Shown here in pieces: positions 36,352-44,720 of a stretch of 64,000 nt of DNA. Source of the DNA: Piscinibacterium candidicorallinum (GTDB taxonomy: Bacteria; Pseudomonadota; Gammaproteobacteria; Burkholderiales; Burkholderiaceae_C); the NCBI RefSeq assembly GCF_047549485.1, contig NZ_CP180191.1, forward strand, positions 3,286,001-3,350,000, given 5' to 3'. The position numbers were made by a program, and so were the translations under genes. A model generated the notes under the pieces. It was not told where the DNA came from and made no database searches. It worked only from the letters and a program-made list of their open reading frames with translations. The first letter of the stretch is position 1; the number at the start of each line of letters is the position of its first letter.

Positions 36352-37221
36352 ATGAAGGTCCGCGCCAACGGCGTCGAGCTCGAAGTCGAGATCGACGGCC
36401 CCGCCCACGGGACGCCCGTGCTGCTCATCATGGGCCTGGGCATGCAGCTCACCGCCTGGCCACCCGCACTCGTCAAGTCGCTGGTCGATCACGGCTGCCG
36501 CGTGATCCGCTTTGACAACCGCGACATCGGCCTGTCGCAGCGCTTTGACCACCTGCCCACCCCGGCCATCGGCTGGTCGGCCGTGCGCCATGCGCTGGGT
36601 CTGAAGGTGGCCGCGCCCTACACGCTCAATGACATGGCGGCCGATGCGATCGGCCTGATGGACGCGCTGGGCATTGAACGCGCGCACGTCTGCGGTGTGT
36701 CGATGGGCGGCATGATTGCGCAGCTGGTGGCGGCGCGGCAGCCGCAGCGGATTCAGCACCTGGCGCTGATGCTCACCACCAGCGGCGCCCGCGGCCTGCC
36801 CGGCCCCACGCTCAAGGCGCGTGCCGCGCTGCTCGCCCGCCCGCGCGGCCGCGGCGAGGACGCCATGGTCGCGCACGGCGTGAAGGTTTTGAGCGCCATT
36901 GCGAGCCCCGGCTATCCGCCCGACCCTGTGGAGCTTGAATCGCGCGTTCGCGCCGCATACCACCGCAGCTTCCGGCCGCGCGGCTTCACGCGGCAGCTGC
37001 TGGCCATCGCCGCCAGCCCCGACCGCTCGCCGCTGCTGACGCAGATCCAGGCGCCCACGCGCATCCTGCACGGCAGCGCAGACCCGCTCGTGCCGGCCGC
37101 CTGCGCGCGCGATCTGGCCGCCAAGATCCCACGCGCCCAACTCTCCGTCATCGACGGCATGGGCCACGACCTGCCGGTGGCGCTGGTGCCGCGGTTTGCC
37201 GGCGCCATTCTTGGCGCCTAG
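36352..37221 (+). CDS. Alpha/beta-fold hydrolase
   Basis: 289 residues, a full-length alpha/beta hydrolase: PVLLIMGLGMQLTAWP near residues 22-37 (oxyanion region), FDNRDIGLSQ near 56-65, nucleophile elbow CGVSMGGMIAQLVAARQP near 118-135, acid in HGSADPLVP near 238-246, and histidine in IDGMGHDLP near 264-272. It follows the previous hydrolase by 16 bases. Substrate unknown. Confidence 0.82.
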   Translation: MKVRANGVELEVEIDGPAHGTPVLLIMGLGMQLTAWPPALVKSLVDHGCRVIRFDNRDIGLSQRFDHLPTPAIGWSAVRHALGLKVAAPYTLNDMAADAIGLMDALGIERAHVCGVSMGGMIAQLVAARQPQRIQHLALMLTTSGARGLPGPTLKARAALLARPRGRGEDAMVAHGVKVLSAIASPGYPPDPVELESRVRAAYHRSFRPRGFTRQLLAIAASPDRSPLLTQIQAPTRILHGSADPLVPAACARDLAAKIPRAQLSVIDGMGHDLPVALVPRFAGAILGA

Positions 37222-37395
37222 CCGCCGCCACTACCGCTCAGACCGACGTTCTGACGTCGCGCCGCGAAAGTGGCGTGCAGCACGCACATCGGTTGCGCGG
37301 CAGGCACAGCAGCGTGGACCAGGCGCTTTATCTTCAATCAAACGTTGAAATCGAATAGATATTCAGGTTATTTGTTCGCTTTCATTTGAAAATCT

Positions 37396-37438
37396 AATCG
37401 GCCAGTCCTCGCATCATCTGTGCGGAAAGTGGCCGATT
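37396..37438. repeat. AT-rich intergenic dyad, family 2, copy 2
   Basis: AATCGGCCA (37396-37404) and TGGCCGATT (37430-37438) are perfect 9-base inverted arms. The 25-base loop holds the family motif GCATC-N5-TGCGGAAA (37411-37428). It sits in an AT-rich island (about 37328-37440) between two convergent genes. Confidence 0.6.
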
Positions 37439-37493
37439 TGCCCTGACCTGCTGATTCTTGAGATGCACAGCGATGCGTGCACTGCGCTGCGGC

Positions 37494-39599
37494 TTACTCC
37501 GGCACGTTCACCACGCCGGCGTTGAAGCTGATGGCGTTGCCGGCCGCGGGAGTGGCGACGATCGGCGGCAGGTTCGCCGCAACGTCAATCGCCGGGGCGC
37601 CCGTGCCGCGCGGCACGGTACGCACGACCTGGCTGGCCGGCAGCGGCGCGCTGCTCTTGAGGTGCGCCCACATCTGATTCAGCGCCTGGATGTTGTAGTG
37701 GTGCATGGGGATGTAGCGGTCTGCATAGCCGGGCACGGCGGCGATGAAGGTGTCGAAGTGCTGGGCGTTGGTCACCTCGATCACCGAAAGCTTGCTGCTC
37801 GCGCCTTCGGCCAGGCGGTTCATGCCGAAGTAGGGGCGCGTGGTGTGGTTCATGGGCACCAGCGCATCGCTGCGGCCGTGCACGATGATCGCCGGCTTGC
37901 CGCGCAGGTTGCCCGTCAGGCGGATCTCGTCCACCCCGGCCTTGAGTTTGGTGGCAGCCGCGTCCGTGCCCGTCCAGAGCGCGCGCAGGCACAGCGCGCC
38001 GGTGGTGCCCGCGTTGCCGTCGGCCAGGGTGTGCAGGATCGGCCCGGCGGCGGAATTCACCACCAGATTCACACCGCCCGTGGGCGGTACGCCGTTGCCC
38101 TGCGCAAACAGCAGGCCCATGGGCGAGGCGGCGGCTGCAGCCGGCTGGCCGGTGGTGGCGCTGGTGGTGGCAAAGGAGAAGCCGCAGAGGTTCTCGGTCA
38201 CGCTGGCGCGCGAGTAGGCGTTGGCGTAGGTCACGGCCACACCGGGCGTGGCCTGGGTGGCCCAATGGCTGGCGTGCAGCAGATCGCTGTCGGCCTCCCA
38301 ACCCGCAGCGCGCAGTGCAGCCAGTGCGGCATTGGCCTGGTCTGCGAAGGTGGCGCCGGTGATCACGCCCGCTGCGGCCAGCGCCGCGCAGCGGTTCTGC
38401 GCAATGGTGGCGTTGATGGCCGCAAGGAAGGGCGATGCTGCATTGGCCGGTGCATAGGCCGCGCAGGGCTGCAGCAGGTTGGCCAGGGTCGTGTAGTCGT
38501 ACAGCGTGCGGCCGAAGGCGGCCACGTTGTTGCCGCCACGCTGAACCTGCAGGCCGGCGGGTAGACGCAGGTTGATCTGCGGCTCACCCACCACCACGGC
38601 GTCGATCAGGCCGCCGGCATCCTGCTCGGCAGCGGCCAGCGCCGCACCACCGCCGTTGGACACCCCTGCGGCAATCACTGTAGTGTTGGCCGGCGTGATG
38701 CGCACACCGCGCACGCCATTGGCACCCACCGGGCCGTATTCCTCATTGAGCGCCCAGAGCGTGAACTCGACGGCCTGCAGGGTGTTGCGGCCCCAGTCCT
38801 TCTCCGGGTTCTGCTGGCTGTGCGCGTGCTTGAAGGCATAGCGGAAGGGGTTGGCCGCATTGAAGGCCGCCAGATCCGCGGGCAGCACATTGGCCGTGAA
38901 GTGGCTGCCGGCACCCAGGCTGGCCGCGGTGCCCAGCGTGCCGTCCAGGAAGGTGACGATGCCCGAGCCCAGCTCATGCCCGCCGTTGCCCGAGCCCTTG
39001 TCGGTATAGGCCACGGCGCAGCCGCGCTTCAGGCCCCATTCGCCCGCCGCCGAGACGGCGCCGTACACCCCGCGCGAACCGCTGGAGGTGGCGGTGACGA
39101 TGCAGGGGTTGGCGGGGTCGAAGCTGGCGGGAATCTGCGCCATCACCACCACGTTCACGCGGCCGGTCCCGTCCGGGTCGGCGTAGGCGATGTACTCCTT
39201 CCCGGCGATCTTGCCCGCCCCCGCTGCTGCGTTCACTGTGCCGTCCAGCGCCACGTTCGGCCCGTACAGGCGCCCGTAGCCGCCGGCCGCCGTGAAGTCC
39301 ACCAGCGCGCGGTAGTTGTTGTAGATCGCGCGGCGCCGCAGTTCTGCCGCCGTGGGTGTGGCCGACACCGCAGGCGCCGCCCCGGCCAGGCCGTCCCAGC
39401 CCAGACCGCCAGTGAGCAGATCGTCTGTGCTGCCGTTGTACGAAAGCACCGACACCGCACGGATGTAGGACGGCTTGGCATTCACCGGCCCCGCGCCGGC
39501 TGTGTCGCCGGAGGATGAGCCGCCGCAGGCGGTGAGCGCAATGGCCAAAGGAAGCGCGCCAAGCACAAGCGCGCGCCGCGTGGAGCGAAGGGTCGTCAT
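37494..39599 (-). CDS. D-(-)-3-hydroxybutyrate oligomer hydrolase, probable lipoprotein
   Basis: 701 residues. Family features match the hydroxybutyrate-dimer/oligomer hydrolases that act after PHB depolymerase: the length, PEKDWGRNTLQAVEFTLWAL near 252-271, and the lipase box GVSNGGG with Ser314. The N-terminus MTTLRSTRRALVLGALPLAI followed by ALTACGGSSSG is a lipoprotein signal with lipobox LTAC. It would act on oligomers from extracellular or lysed-cell polyhydroxybutyrate. It is convergent with the hydrolase pair; no phaCAB genes are in view. Confidence 0.85.
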   Translation of the reverse strand: MTTLRSTRRALVLGALPLAIALTACGGSSSGDTAGAGPVNAKPSYIRAVSVLSYNGSTDDLLTGGLGWDGLAGAAPAVSATPTAAELRRRAIYNNYRALVDFTAAGGYGRLYGPNVALDGTVNAAAGAGKIAGKEYIAYADPDGTGRVNVVVMAQIPASFDPANPCIVTATSSGSRGVYGAVSAAGEWGLKRGCAVAYTDKGSGNGGHELGSGIVTFLDGTLGTAASLGAGSHFTANVLPADLAAFNAANPFRYAFKHAHSQQNPEKDWGRNTLQAVEFTLWALNEEYGPVGANGVRGVRITPANTTVIAAGVSNGGGAALAAAEQDAGGLIDAVVVGEPQINLRLPAGLQVQRGGNNVAAFGRTLYDYTTLANLLQPCAAYAPANAASPFLAAINATIAQNRCAALAAAGVITGATFADQANAALAALRAAGWEADSDLLHASHWATQATPGVAVTYANAYSRASVTENLCGFSFATTSATTGQPAAAAASPMGLLFAQGNGVPPTGGVNLVVNSAAGPILHTLADGNAGTTGALCLRALWTGTDAAATKLKAGVDEIRLTGNLRGKPAIIVHGRSDALVPMNHTTRPYFGMNRLAEGASSKLSVIEVTNAQHFDTFIAAVPGYADRYIPMHHYNIQALNQMWAHLKSSAPLPASQVVRTVPRGTGAPAIDVAANLPPIVATPAAGNAISFNAGVVNVPE

Positions 39600-39985
39600 G
39601 GGATGTCTCCTCCCGGTGGGGTTGGAACGCAGCCCATGTCGGCAACAACATCACCGGCCAGGCCGTCTGTGTGACGGACCTTAGCCCTGCGAGATCGCAC
39701 AGAACAGGCGCAAGAATGCTCGGGGTAGCGGCAAATTTGCACGGATGCGCGACTCGCAGGCTCGGTGCGCGAGCGGCTTGGCGATTGGAGAGCCAGTCTC
39801 GCCGACCGACGCGTACGCGAACGCTTGACCGCCCGGAGATTCTCTTGGCCAATCTCCCGGTCAATTCGCGTAGTACGCGGTCCGCGGAGGCGCACACTCA
39901 TCGGAATGCTCCTGCGGGGTGACACAAGGCACCCGGCCGGCGGCTTCAGCGAAGTCGCCACACCGCCGGGTATTCAGCGGGGCCG
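39600..39985. other. 386-bp intergenic region upstream of the oligomer hydrolase and downstream of ptxD
   Basis: No gene I can support. Open frames exist in both directions but are Arg-rich without family features. Just after the ptxD stop (39929-39975) an imperfect GC-rich hairpin (ACCCGGC arms) could end the ptx transcript, though it lacks a T run. The promoter of the minus-strand hydrolase gene should be at the low-coordinate end; I cannot point to it. Confidence 0.3.
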
Positions 39986-40972
39986 CTAAGCCACAGCCAC
40001 GTACGCGGGATTGTCGATTGACCTGCCGGCCAGCGCAGCGAGCAGATTGTCGGCAGCCCGCATCTCGATGGCCAGCCGGACCTCACGCACAGCCGACCCA
40101 AGATGAGGCGTAAACGTAGTGCGCGGATGATTAATCAGTCCTTCGGGAATGGAGTCCGGGCGGTCGGGCAGATTCCAGTCCTCCATCTCGTACACATCGG
40201 CTGCATACGCGCCAAGGCGACCGGCGTTGAGCGCGCGAAGCACGGCATGTTCATCGACCACCGACCCGCGCCCGACGTTCACCAGAATCTGCCCCTGGTG
40301 CACGTGGGCAAGCAACTCATCGTCCACAAGGTGAAACGACTGCTCCGTCAGGGGCACCGCGAGCAGCACATGACGCGCAAGCGTGAACGCAGTCGCGAGG
40401 TCGACCGGTTCAGTCCTGGCGTCTATCTGCATTGGATCGACACCCAGCACCCGGGCGCAGCCAAATCCTTGCAATCGGTCGACGATCGCACGCCCCACTG
40501 CTCCCAGCCCGACGACAGCAACTGTCGAACCGTTCAGCCCGGTGCCATACAGTGACGGGCGCCATCCGCCGTAGCCCGCACGAACGCGCCGATCGCCGTC
40601 CAGAATGTGGCGGCCGGCAGCAATTGCCAGCCCAAGGGCCAGCTCAGCGGTTGGTTCGGTCAGCAGGTCTGGGACGAAACTTACGGTCACGCCGGCGCGC
40701 GCGCAGGCGGCAAGATCAAAGTTGTCATACCCCTTGAGTGCGCAGGCCACCGCGCGCAAACGAGGGGCTCGCGCAAGAACCTCGGTGTCGATCCGATCGG
40801 TCATGAACGCCATCCAGCCATCGGCTGTGCGCAAGTGTTCGGCGAGAACGTCCGCAGTCCAAGGGTCTGGGCCGAGGTTCATCACGACTTCCGCCACCGC
40901 CTGCAGTCGGGCCAGCACCTCGGCGTGCACAGGCTGGCTCAAGACAATCCGCTTCACTCCGTCTCCGATCAC
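39986..40972 (-). CDS. ptxD: NAD-dependent phosphite dehydrogenase PtxD
   Basis: Oxidises phosphite to phosphate with NAD. 328 residues, D-2-hydroxyacid dehydrogenase fold. Features specific to PtxD rather than glyoxylate or glycerate reductases: CALKGYDNFD with K80, FVPDLLTEPTAELALGL, the LYGTGL stretch before the Rossmann motif VVGLGAVGRA, RGSVVDE with R235, ADVYEMEDW with E264 and FTPHLGSAVR with H290. R235, E264 and H290 line up, at a constant offset of two, with R237, E266 and H292 of Pseudomonas stutzeri PtxD as I know them. GTG start overlaps the ptxC stop by four bases. Its place behind a phosphonate-type importer fixes the assignment. Confidence 0.92.
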   Translation of the reverse strand: MIGDGVKRIVLSQPVHAEVLARLQAVAEVVMNLGPDPWTADVLAEHLRTADGWMAFMTDRIDTEVLARAPRLRAVACALKGYDNFDLAACARAGVTVSFVPDLLTEPTAELALGLAIAAGRHILDGDRRVRAGYGGWRPSLYGTGLNGSTVAVVGLGAVGRAIVDRLQGFGCARVLGVDPMQIDARTEPVDLATAFTLARHVLLAVPLTEQSFHLVDDELLAHVHQGQILVNVGRGSVVDEHAVLRALNAGRLGAYAADVYEMEDWNLPDRPDSIPEGLINHPRTTFTPHLGSAVREVRLAIEMRAADNLLAALAGRSIDNPAYVAVA

Positions 40973-41769
40973 TTGAGGCGGCGGCGCAGCGCCGCGCCCA
41001 GTCCGTCAACCACCATCACGCAGGCCAGCACACACAGAAGGATCGCGGCGACCTCGTCATACTTGATCAGGCGCAGTGCGGCCATCAGCTCGAAGCCGAT
41101 TCCCCCGGCACCCACAATGCCGAGCACGGCCGAGGCTCGAAAGTGGTACTCCCATCGGTAGATCGTGATGTCGGCGAGCTGAGGCAGCACCTGGGGCAGC
41201 ACCGCATGGCTGATCACTTGCAGGCGGCTTGCACCTGCAGCAGTAGCCGCCTCCAGGGGCTTGGGATCGACGTGCTCGATGGCCTCTGCGTAGAACTTGG
41301 CCACCATGCCAGTGGAGTGCAAGGCCAGTGCCAGCACGCCGGGTAGTGCACCGAATCCGACCGCGGCAACAAAGATGATGCCCAGGATGATTTCAGGAAC
41401 CGAGCGGAAGGCCGCAATCACGGTGCGCGCGGCGCGCAGCACCCAGGGGTGTGGCGCGGTGTTCGGCGAGGCCAGCAGCGCCAGAGGCAAGGACATGAAG
41501 ATGGTCAGTGCGGTGCCTGCCACCGACATGGCCAGGGTATCGAAGAGCGGGCGCACCCAACTTTGCCAACGCGCAAAGTTGGGCGGCACCATCTCGGAGC
41601 CCAGCTGCAGCAGCGCAGGAATGCCGTCGGCAAAGCGCTGTGCGTCGAAGAAGCCGGTGATGGCCAGCGCGAGGAGAGCACACGCAAGGAGCAGACCGCC
41701 CACACCAAGGCTGCGCCGGCGCCGCCGGGCGTCTTCGGCAAGCAGTGTCTGCATCACCGCATCGCTCAC
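40969..41769 (-). CDS. ptxC: Phosphite ABC transporter permease PtxC (PhnE-type)
   Basis: 266 residues with about six membrane segments and the EAA loop EAATAAGASRLQVISHAVLP near residues 177-196. The pattern (SVPEIILGIIFVAAVGFG, WEYHFRASAVLGIVGAGGIG) is that of PhnE/PtxC permeases for phosphonate or phosphite. It overlaps ptxB upstream and ptxD downstream by four bases each, so the genes are translationally coupled. Confidence 0.9.
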   Translation of the reverse strand: MSDAVMQTLLAEDARRRRRSLGVGGLLLACALLALAITGFFDAQRFADGIPALLQLGSEMVPPNFARWQSWVRPLFDTLAMSVAGTALTIFMSLPLALLASPNTAPHPWVLRAARTVIAAFRSVPEIILGIIFVAAVGFGALPGVLALALHSTGMVAKFYAEAIEHVDPKPLEAATAAGASRLQVISHAVLPQVLPQLADITIYRWEYHFRASAVLGIVGAGGIGFELMAALRLIKYDEVAAILLCVLACVMVVDGLGAALRRRLK

Positions 41770-42644
41770 TTCATGCTCCCCAGGTCGAGCTTGAGCACGG
41801 TGGCGGTCTCGCGCAGGACGTTGTAGGCCTCATCGGTGGTGGGCGCAAAGGCTTCGACACGGAATGCCTTGAGCACCTCCTTGTCCTTGATGCCGAGAAA
41901 TGCGTCGCGGATACCCCGCTTGAGCGACGGTGCCAGATTGCCCTGCATCACGATGGGGTAGTTGGGAATCGGGGCAGACAGATCGAGTTCGACGATCTTG
42001 GTCGGATCGATCGTGCCCCGCTTGATCAGGTTGTCGAGAATGGGTTTGGACAGCGCGCCTGCAGGCACTTGGCCAGCCTGTACTGCGCGAGCCACCGCGT
42101 CGTGCGTACCGAGGTGCACCACCCGGTAGTCGCGCTCACCATCGAGTCGCGCCTTCCTCATCAGATGCGCGCGCGGTGCCAGATGGCTGGAGGTCGATGC
42201 CTGATCACCAAATCCGAAGGCCTTGCCGCGGATGTCTTCCAGGGTCTTGACGGGCCCGCCCGCGGTGGCGATCAGCACCGACTGGTAGGTCGGTGAACCG
42301 CGCTCCACACCCACTGCGAAGGGTTCGATGGCCGGTGCGCGCGACTTGGCCAGCACATAAGAGAAGGGACCGAAATAGGCCACCTCGATCCGGCCGAAGC
42401 GCATGGCCTCGATCATCGACGAGTAGTCTGTCGTGACGACCAGCTCGATGTCCTTCTTCAAGGTCTGCTCCAGGTACTGCTTGAGCGGCTGGGCGTTCTG
42501 GATGATGCTGGACGCGTTTTCGTCCGGCAGCAACGCGACGCGCAAGCGTGCAGGATCGCGACCCTGCGCGTGCGACAAGGCAGGCAGCAGGCTGGCGAGC
42601 GCGCCGAGGACAAGCGCGGCAAGAGCAAGACGACGGGTTGGCAT
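41766..42644 (-). CDS. ptxB: Phosphite-binding periplasmic protein PtxB (PhnD-type)
   Basis: 292 residues. A Sec signal (cleavage near SHAQ, residue 27) precedes a PhnD-like domain: LRVALLPDENASSIIQNAQP near 34-53, TTDYSSMIEAMRFGRIEVAY near 70-89, and GDQASTSSHLAPRAHLMRKA near 146-165, the phosphonate/phosphite-binding loops. GGAG lies 8 bases before ATG 42644. Phosphite as ligand is inferred from the adjoining ptxD. Confidence 0.9.
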   Translation of the reverse strand: MPTRRLALAALVLGALASLLPALSHAQGRDPARLRVALLPDENASSIIQNAQPLKQYLEQTLKKDIELVVTTDYSSMIEAMRFGRIEVAYFGPFSYVLAKSRAPAIEPFAVGVERGSPTYQSVLIATAGGPVKTLEDIRGKAFGFGDQASTSSHLAPRAHLMRKARLDGERDYRVVHLGTHDAVARAVQAGQVPAGALSKPILDNLIKRGTIDPTKIVELDLSAPIPNYPIVMQGNLAPSLKRGIRDAFLGIKDKEVLKAFRVEAFAPTTDEAYNVLRETATVLKLDLGSMK

Positions 42645-42698
42645 GTGAACTCCTTGCGTGAAAGGCGCTGGCCTCAGCCAGACGCGGACTGATTGCCA

Positions 42699-43556
42699 TC
42701 AGGCAGATGCTGAAAGAGCCGGCACGGGCGCAGCGCACGACGGCTCCGGCAAGCGTGCTGCGTGTGGAGGTGCATCGCTGGCGGCACTGACTGCGCCGTA
42801 GAGCTCGATCTGCAGCTCATGACTCAGTGCGGCTGGTGGGCCGTCAAACACCACACGACCATTGCGCAATCCGACAATGCGGTCGGCGTAACGCCGCGCC
42901 AGCGCCACTTGATGCAGGCTGACTATGGCAGTCAGTCGGTCGTGCGTGCAGATGTGGTGAAGCAGGTTCATCACGTTCTCGGCAGTTGCCGGGTCCAGAC
43001 TGGCCACCGGCTCGTCCGCAAGAAGAATCGTCGGCCGCTGGATCAGCGCCCGGGCGATGCCCACACGCTGCTGCTGACCACCGGAAAGCGTGTCTGCGCG
43101 CACCAGGGCTTTCTCTAGAAGACCGACCCGATCCAGCACCTCCAACGCGAGCAGCTTGTCGGAACGACTCCATGGCAGCAGAGTGCGCAAGGCGTGGTAC
43201 CTGCCCAGGCAACCCATGAGCACGTTCGCCAGCACCGTCTCACGGCCGATCAGGTGGTGCTGCTGAAACACCATGCCGCAGCGTTGCCGGTGCGCGCGAA
43301 GGTTGGCCGGATTCAGCGCGCCGCCCTGCAAGCCGTGAACATTCACGGTGCCGTCGGTGGCGTCGACCAGCCCGTTCAGACAGCGCAGGAGCGTGGACTT
43401 GCCCGCGCCTGATGCACCTAGAAGCACCAGAAACTCCCCTGGCGCCACGTTCAACTGCGTTCTTTGCAAGGCCTCGATGCCCCCGGGGTAGGCCACGCGG
43501 ACATCGCGAAGCTGGATCAGCCAATCAGGTTGGGCGGAAGCGAGGTGTTGCGTCAT
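42699..43556 (-). CDS. ptxA: Phosphite ABC transporter ATP-binding protein PtxA (PhnC-type)
   Basis: 285 residues. Walker A GASGAGKSTLLRCLNG near residues 48-63, the PhnC-type GMVFQQHHLIGRETVLANVL near 94-113, signature LSGGQQQRVGIARAL near 157-171, Walker B ILLADEPVASLD near 177-188, and H-loop VSLHQ near 214. A Pro/Ala-rich tail of about 30 residues follows the domain. First gene of ptxABCD, divergent from ptxE. Confidence 0.9.
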   Translation of the reverse strand: MTQHLASAQPDWLIQLRDVRVAYPGGIEALQRTQLNVAPGEFLVLLGASGAGKSTLLRCLNGLVDATDGTVNVHGLQGGALNPANLRAHRQRCGMVFQQHHLIGRETVLANVLMGCLGRYHALRTLLPWSRSDKLLALEVLDRVGLLEKALVRADTLSGGQQQRVGIARALIQRPTILLADEPVASLDPATAENVMNLLHHICTHDRLTAIVSLHQVALARRYADRIVGLRNGRVVFDGPPAALSHELQIELYGAVSAASDAPPHAARLPEPSCAAPVPALSASA

Positions 43557-43648
43557 GAGACGGCAGTTTCTGCACCCGGCGTGTCATCACAGTGACATTT
43601 CGACCCTGAGAATCGAAGGTCATCATTGATGTCATCTATGGATCAGCC
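43557..43648. promoter_or_regulatory. Divergent ptxA-ptxE promoter/operator region
   Basis: 92 bases between divergent starts. It holds a dyad TGTCA-N6-TGACA and three direct GTCATC copies (43583-43588, 43619-43624, 43631-43636). T-N11-A dyads near a divergent LysR gene are the usual binding sites for LysR-type regulators, so PtxE probably binds here. I cannot place the two promoters with confidence. Confidence 0.5.
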
Positions 43649-44551
43649 ATGTCAGGCCTCAGCCTTCTGGCCGCACTGAAAGCCTTTGACGCGATCGCCC
43701 GTGCAGGCAGCATGACCGGAGCTGCGCACACGCTCGGCTTGCAGCAGCCCACCTTGTCCGCGCACATCGCACGACTTGAGCAGGTGCACGGCGTTGAACT
43801 CTTCCAGCGTCGTGGGCGACGCCTGGAACTCACGGACTTCGGGCGCCTGCTGCTCGATCACACGAGACGGATCTTCAGCGCGGAACAGGATGCGCAGGCG
43901 CTGCTGCTCGCCGCTCAGAATCGATACGCCGGTCGCCTTGTGATCCACGCAATCGGCCCGTACAACGTGGTTCCGATTCTGCGTGTCTTTGCGCGGCGTT
44001 ACCCTCAAGTCAGCCTGGTGGTGAAAGTGGGCGATTCGCGCACGATCGTCTCGCGGATCCTCGATCATCAAGGGGATGTCGGCCTCGTGCTGAACCCCCG
44101 CCTGGATCCCGCTCTGGATTGCTTGGAACATCGTCGGCAGCCCTTGGTCGTCTTTGCTGCAGCAGATCACCCCCTGGCATCACAGAAAGCTGTGTGCATG
44201 AGGGACTTGCACCAGCAGCGATTCGTCATTCGCGAGGAAGGTTCGACCACCCGGCGCGTGTTTGAAGAGGCCATGCAACGACAGGGACTCGCCTTTCAAG
44301 TGGCCGTCGAGATGGGTAGCCGGGAAGCCGTACGCGAAGCCGTCGCCCAGGGTATGGGTCTTGGCGTGGTTGCAGATACGGCGTATGTCGCAGACATGCG
44401 TCTGGTCAAGCTGCCCGTGCTGGACAGCGACATGGCAACACATGTTCATCTGATCTGCCGGCGGGAGCGCAGAGACTCGCCGCTGATCGCTGCACTCTTT
44501 GAGGTCGCGGCTGAACTCCGTGGGAGCGATCGCTCAATCGGCGCCACCTAG
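43649..44551 (+). CDS. ptxE: LysR-type regulator PtxE of the phosphite cluster
   Basis: 300 residues. An N-terminal winged helix-turn-helix (AFDAIARAGSMTGAAHTLGL then PTLSAHIARLEQ, residues about 10-42) and a LysR substrate-binding domain from residue 90 onward (IHAIGPYNVVPILRVFARRY). The divergent position against ptxABCD and the presence of PtxD make PtxE the best name. In P. stutzeri ptxE lies at the end of the operon, so the arrangement differs. Base use in this gene looks less GC-rich than its neighbours by eye. Confidence 0.82.
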   Translation: MSGLSLLAALKAFDAIARAGSMTGAAHTLGLQQPTLSAHIARLEQVHGVELFQRRGRRLELTDFGRLLLDHTRRIFSAEQDAQALLLAAQNRYAGRLVIHAIGPYNVVPILRVFARRYPQVSLVVKVGDSRTIVSRILDHQGDVGLVLNPRLDPALDCLEHRRQPLVVFAAADHPLASQKAVCMRDLHQQRFVIREEGSTTRRVFEEAMQRQGLAFQVAVEMGSREAVREAVAQGMGLGVVADTAYVADMRLVKLPVLDSDMATHVHLICRRERRDSPLIAALFEVAAELRGSDRSIGAT

Positions 44552-44720
44552 AGCAGGGCATGCCGAGCGTGCGCTGCGTAACGCAGGCCGCAGCCCACAT
44601 AGCCCGCCGCAACTTTGACGAGATCACGGGTTGAGACCTGCCGGAACGGCGCCGGAGCAATTGACGGCAATTTGCGGTACGCAGCGCCAATCGCAGACGC
44701 GTGACGGCAAAATTGCACAC

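Noticed and set aside
39765..39989. Arg-rich 74-codon plus-strand frame in the region beside ptxD
   Set aside because: No ribosome site, no family features, and it overlaps the likely ptxD transcript end.
39986..40972. Generic glyoxylate/hydroxypyruvate reductase label for the dehydrogenase
   Set aside because: The LYGTGL, VYEMEDW and FVPDLLTEPTAE features and the linked phosphite-type importer fit phosphite dehydrogenase much better.
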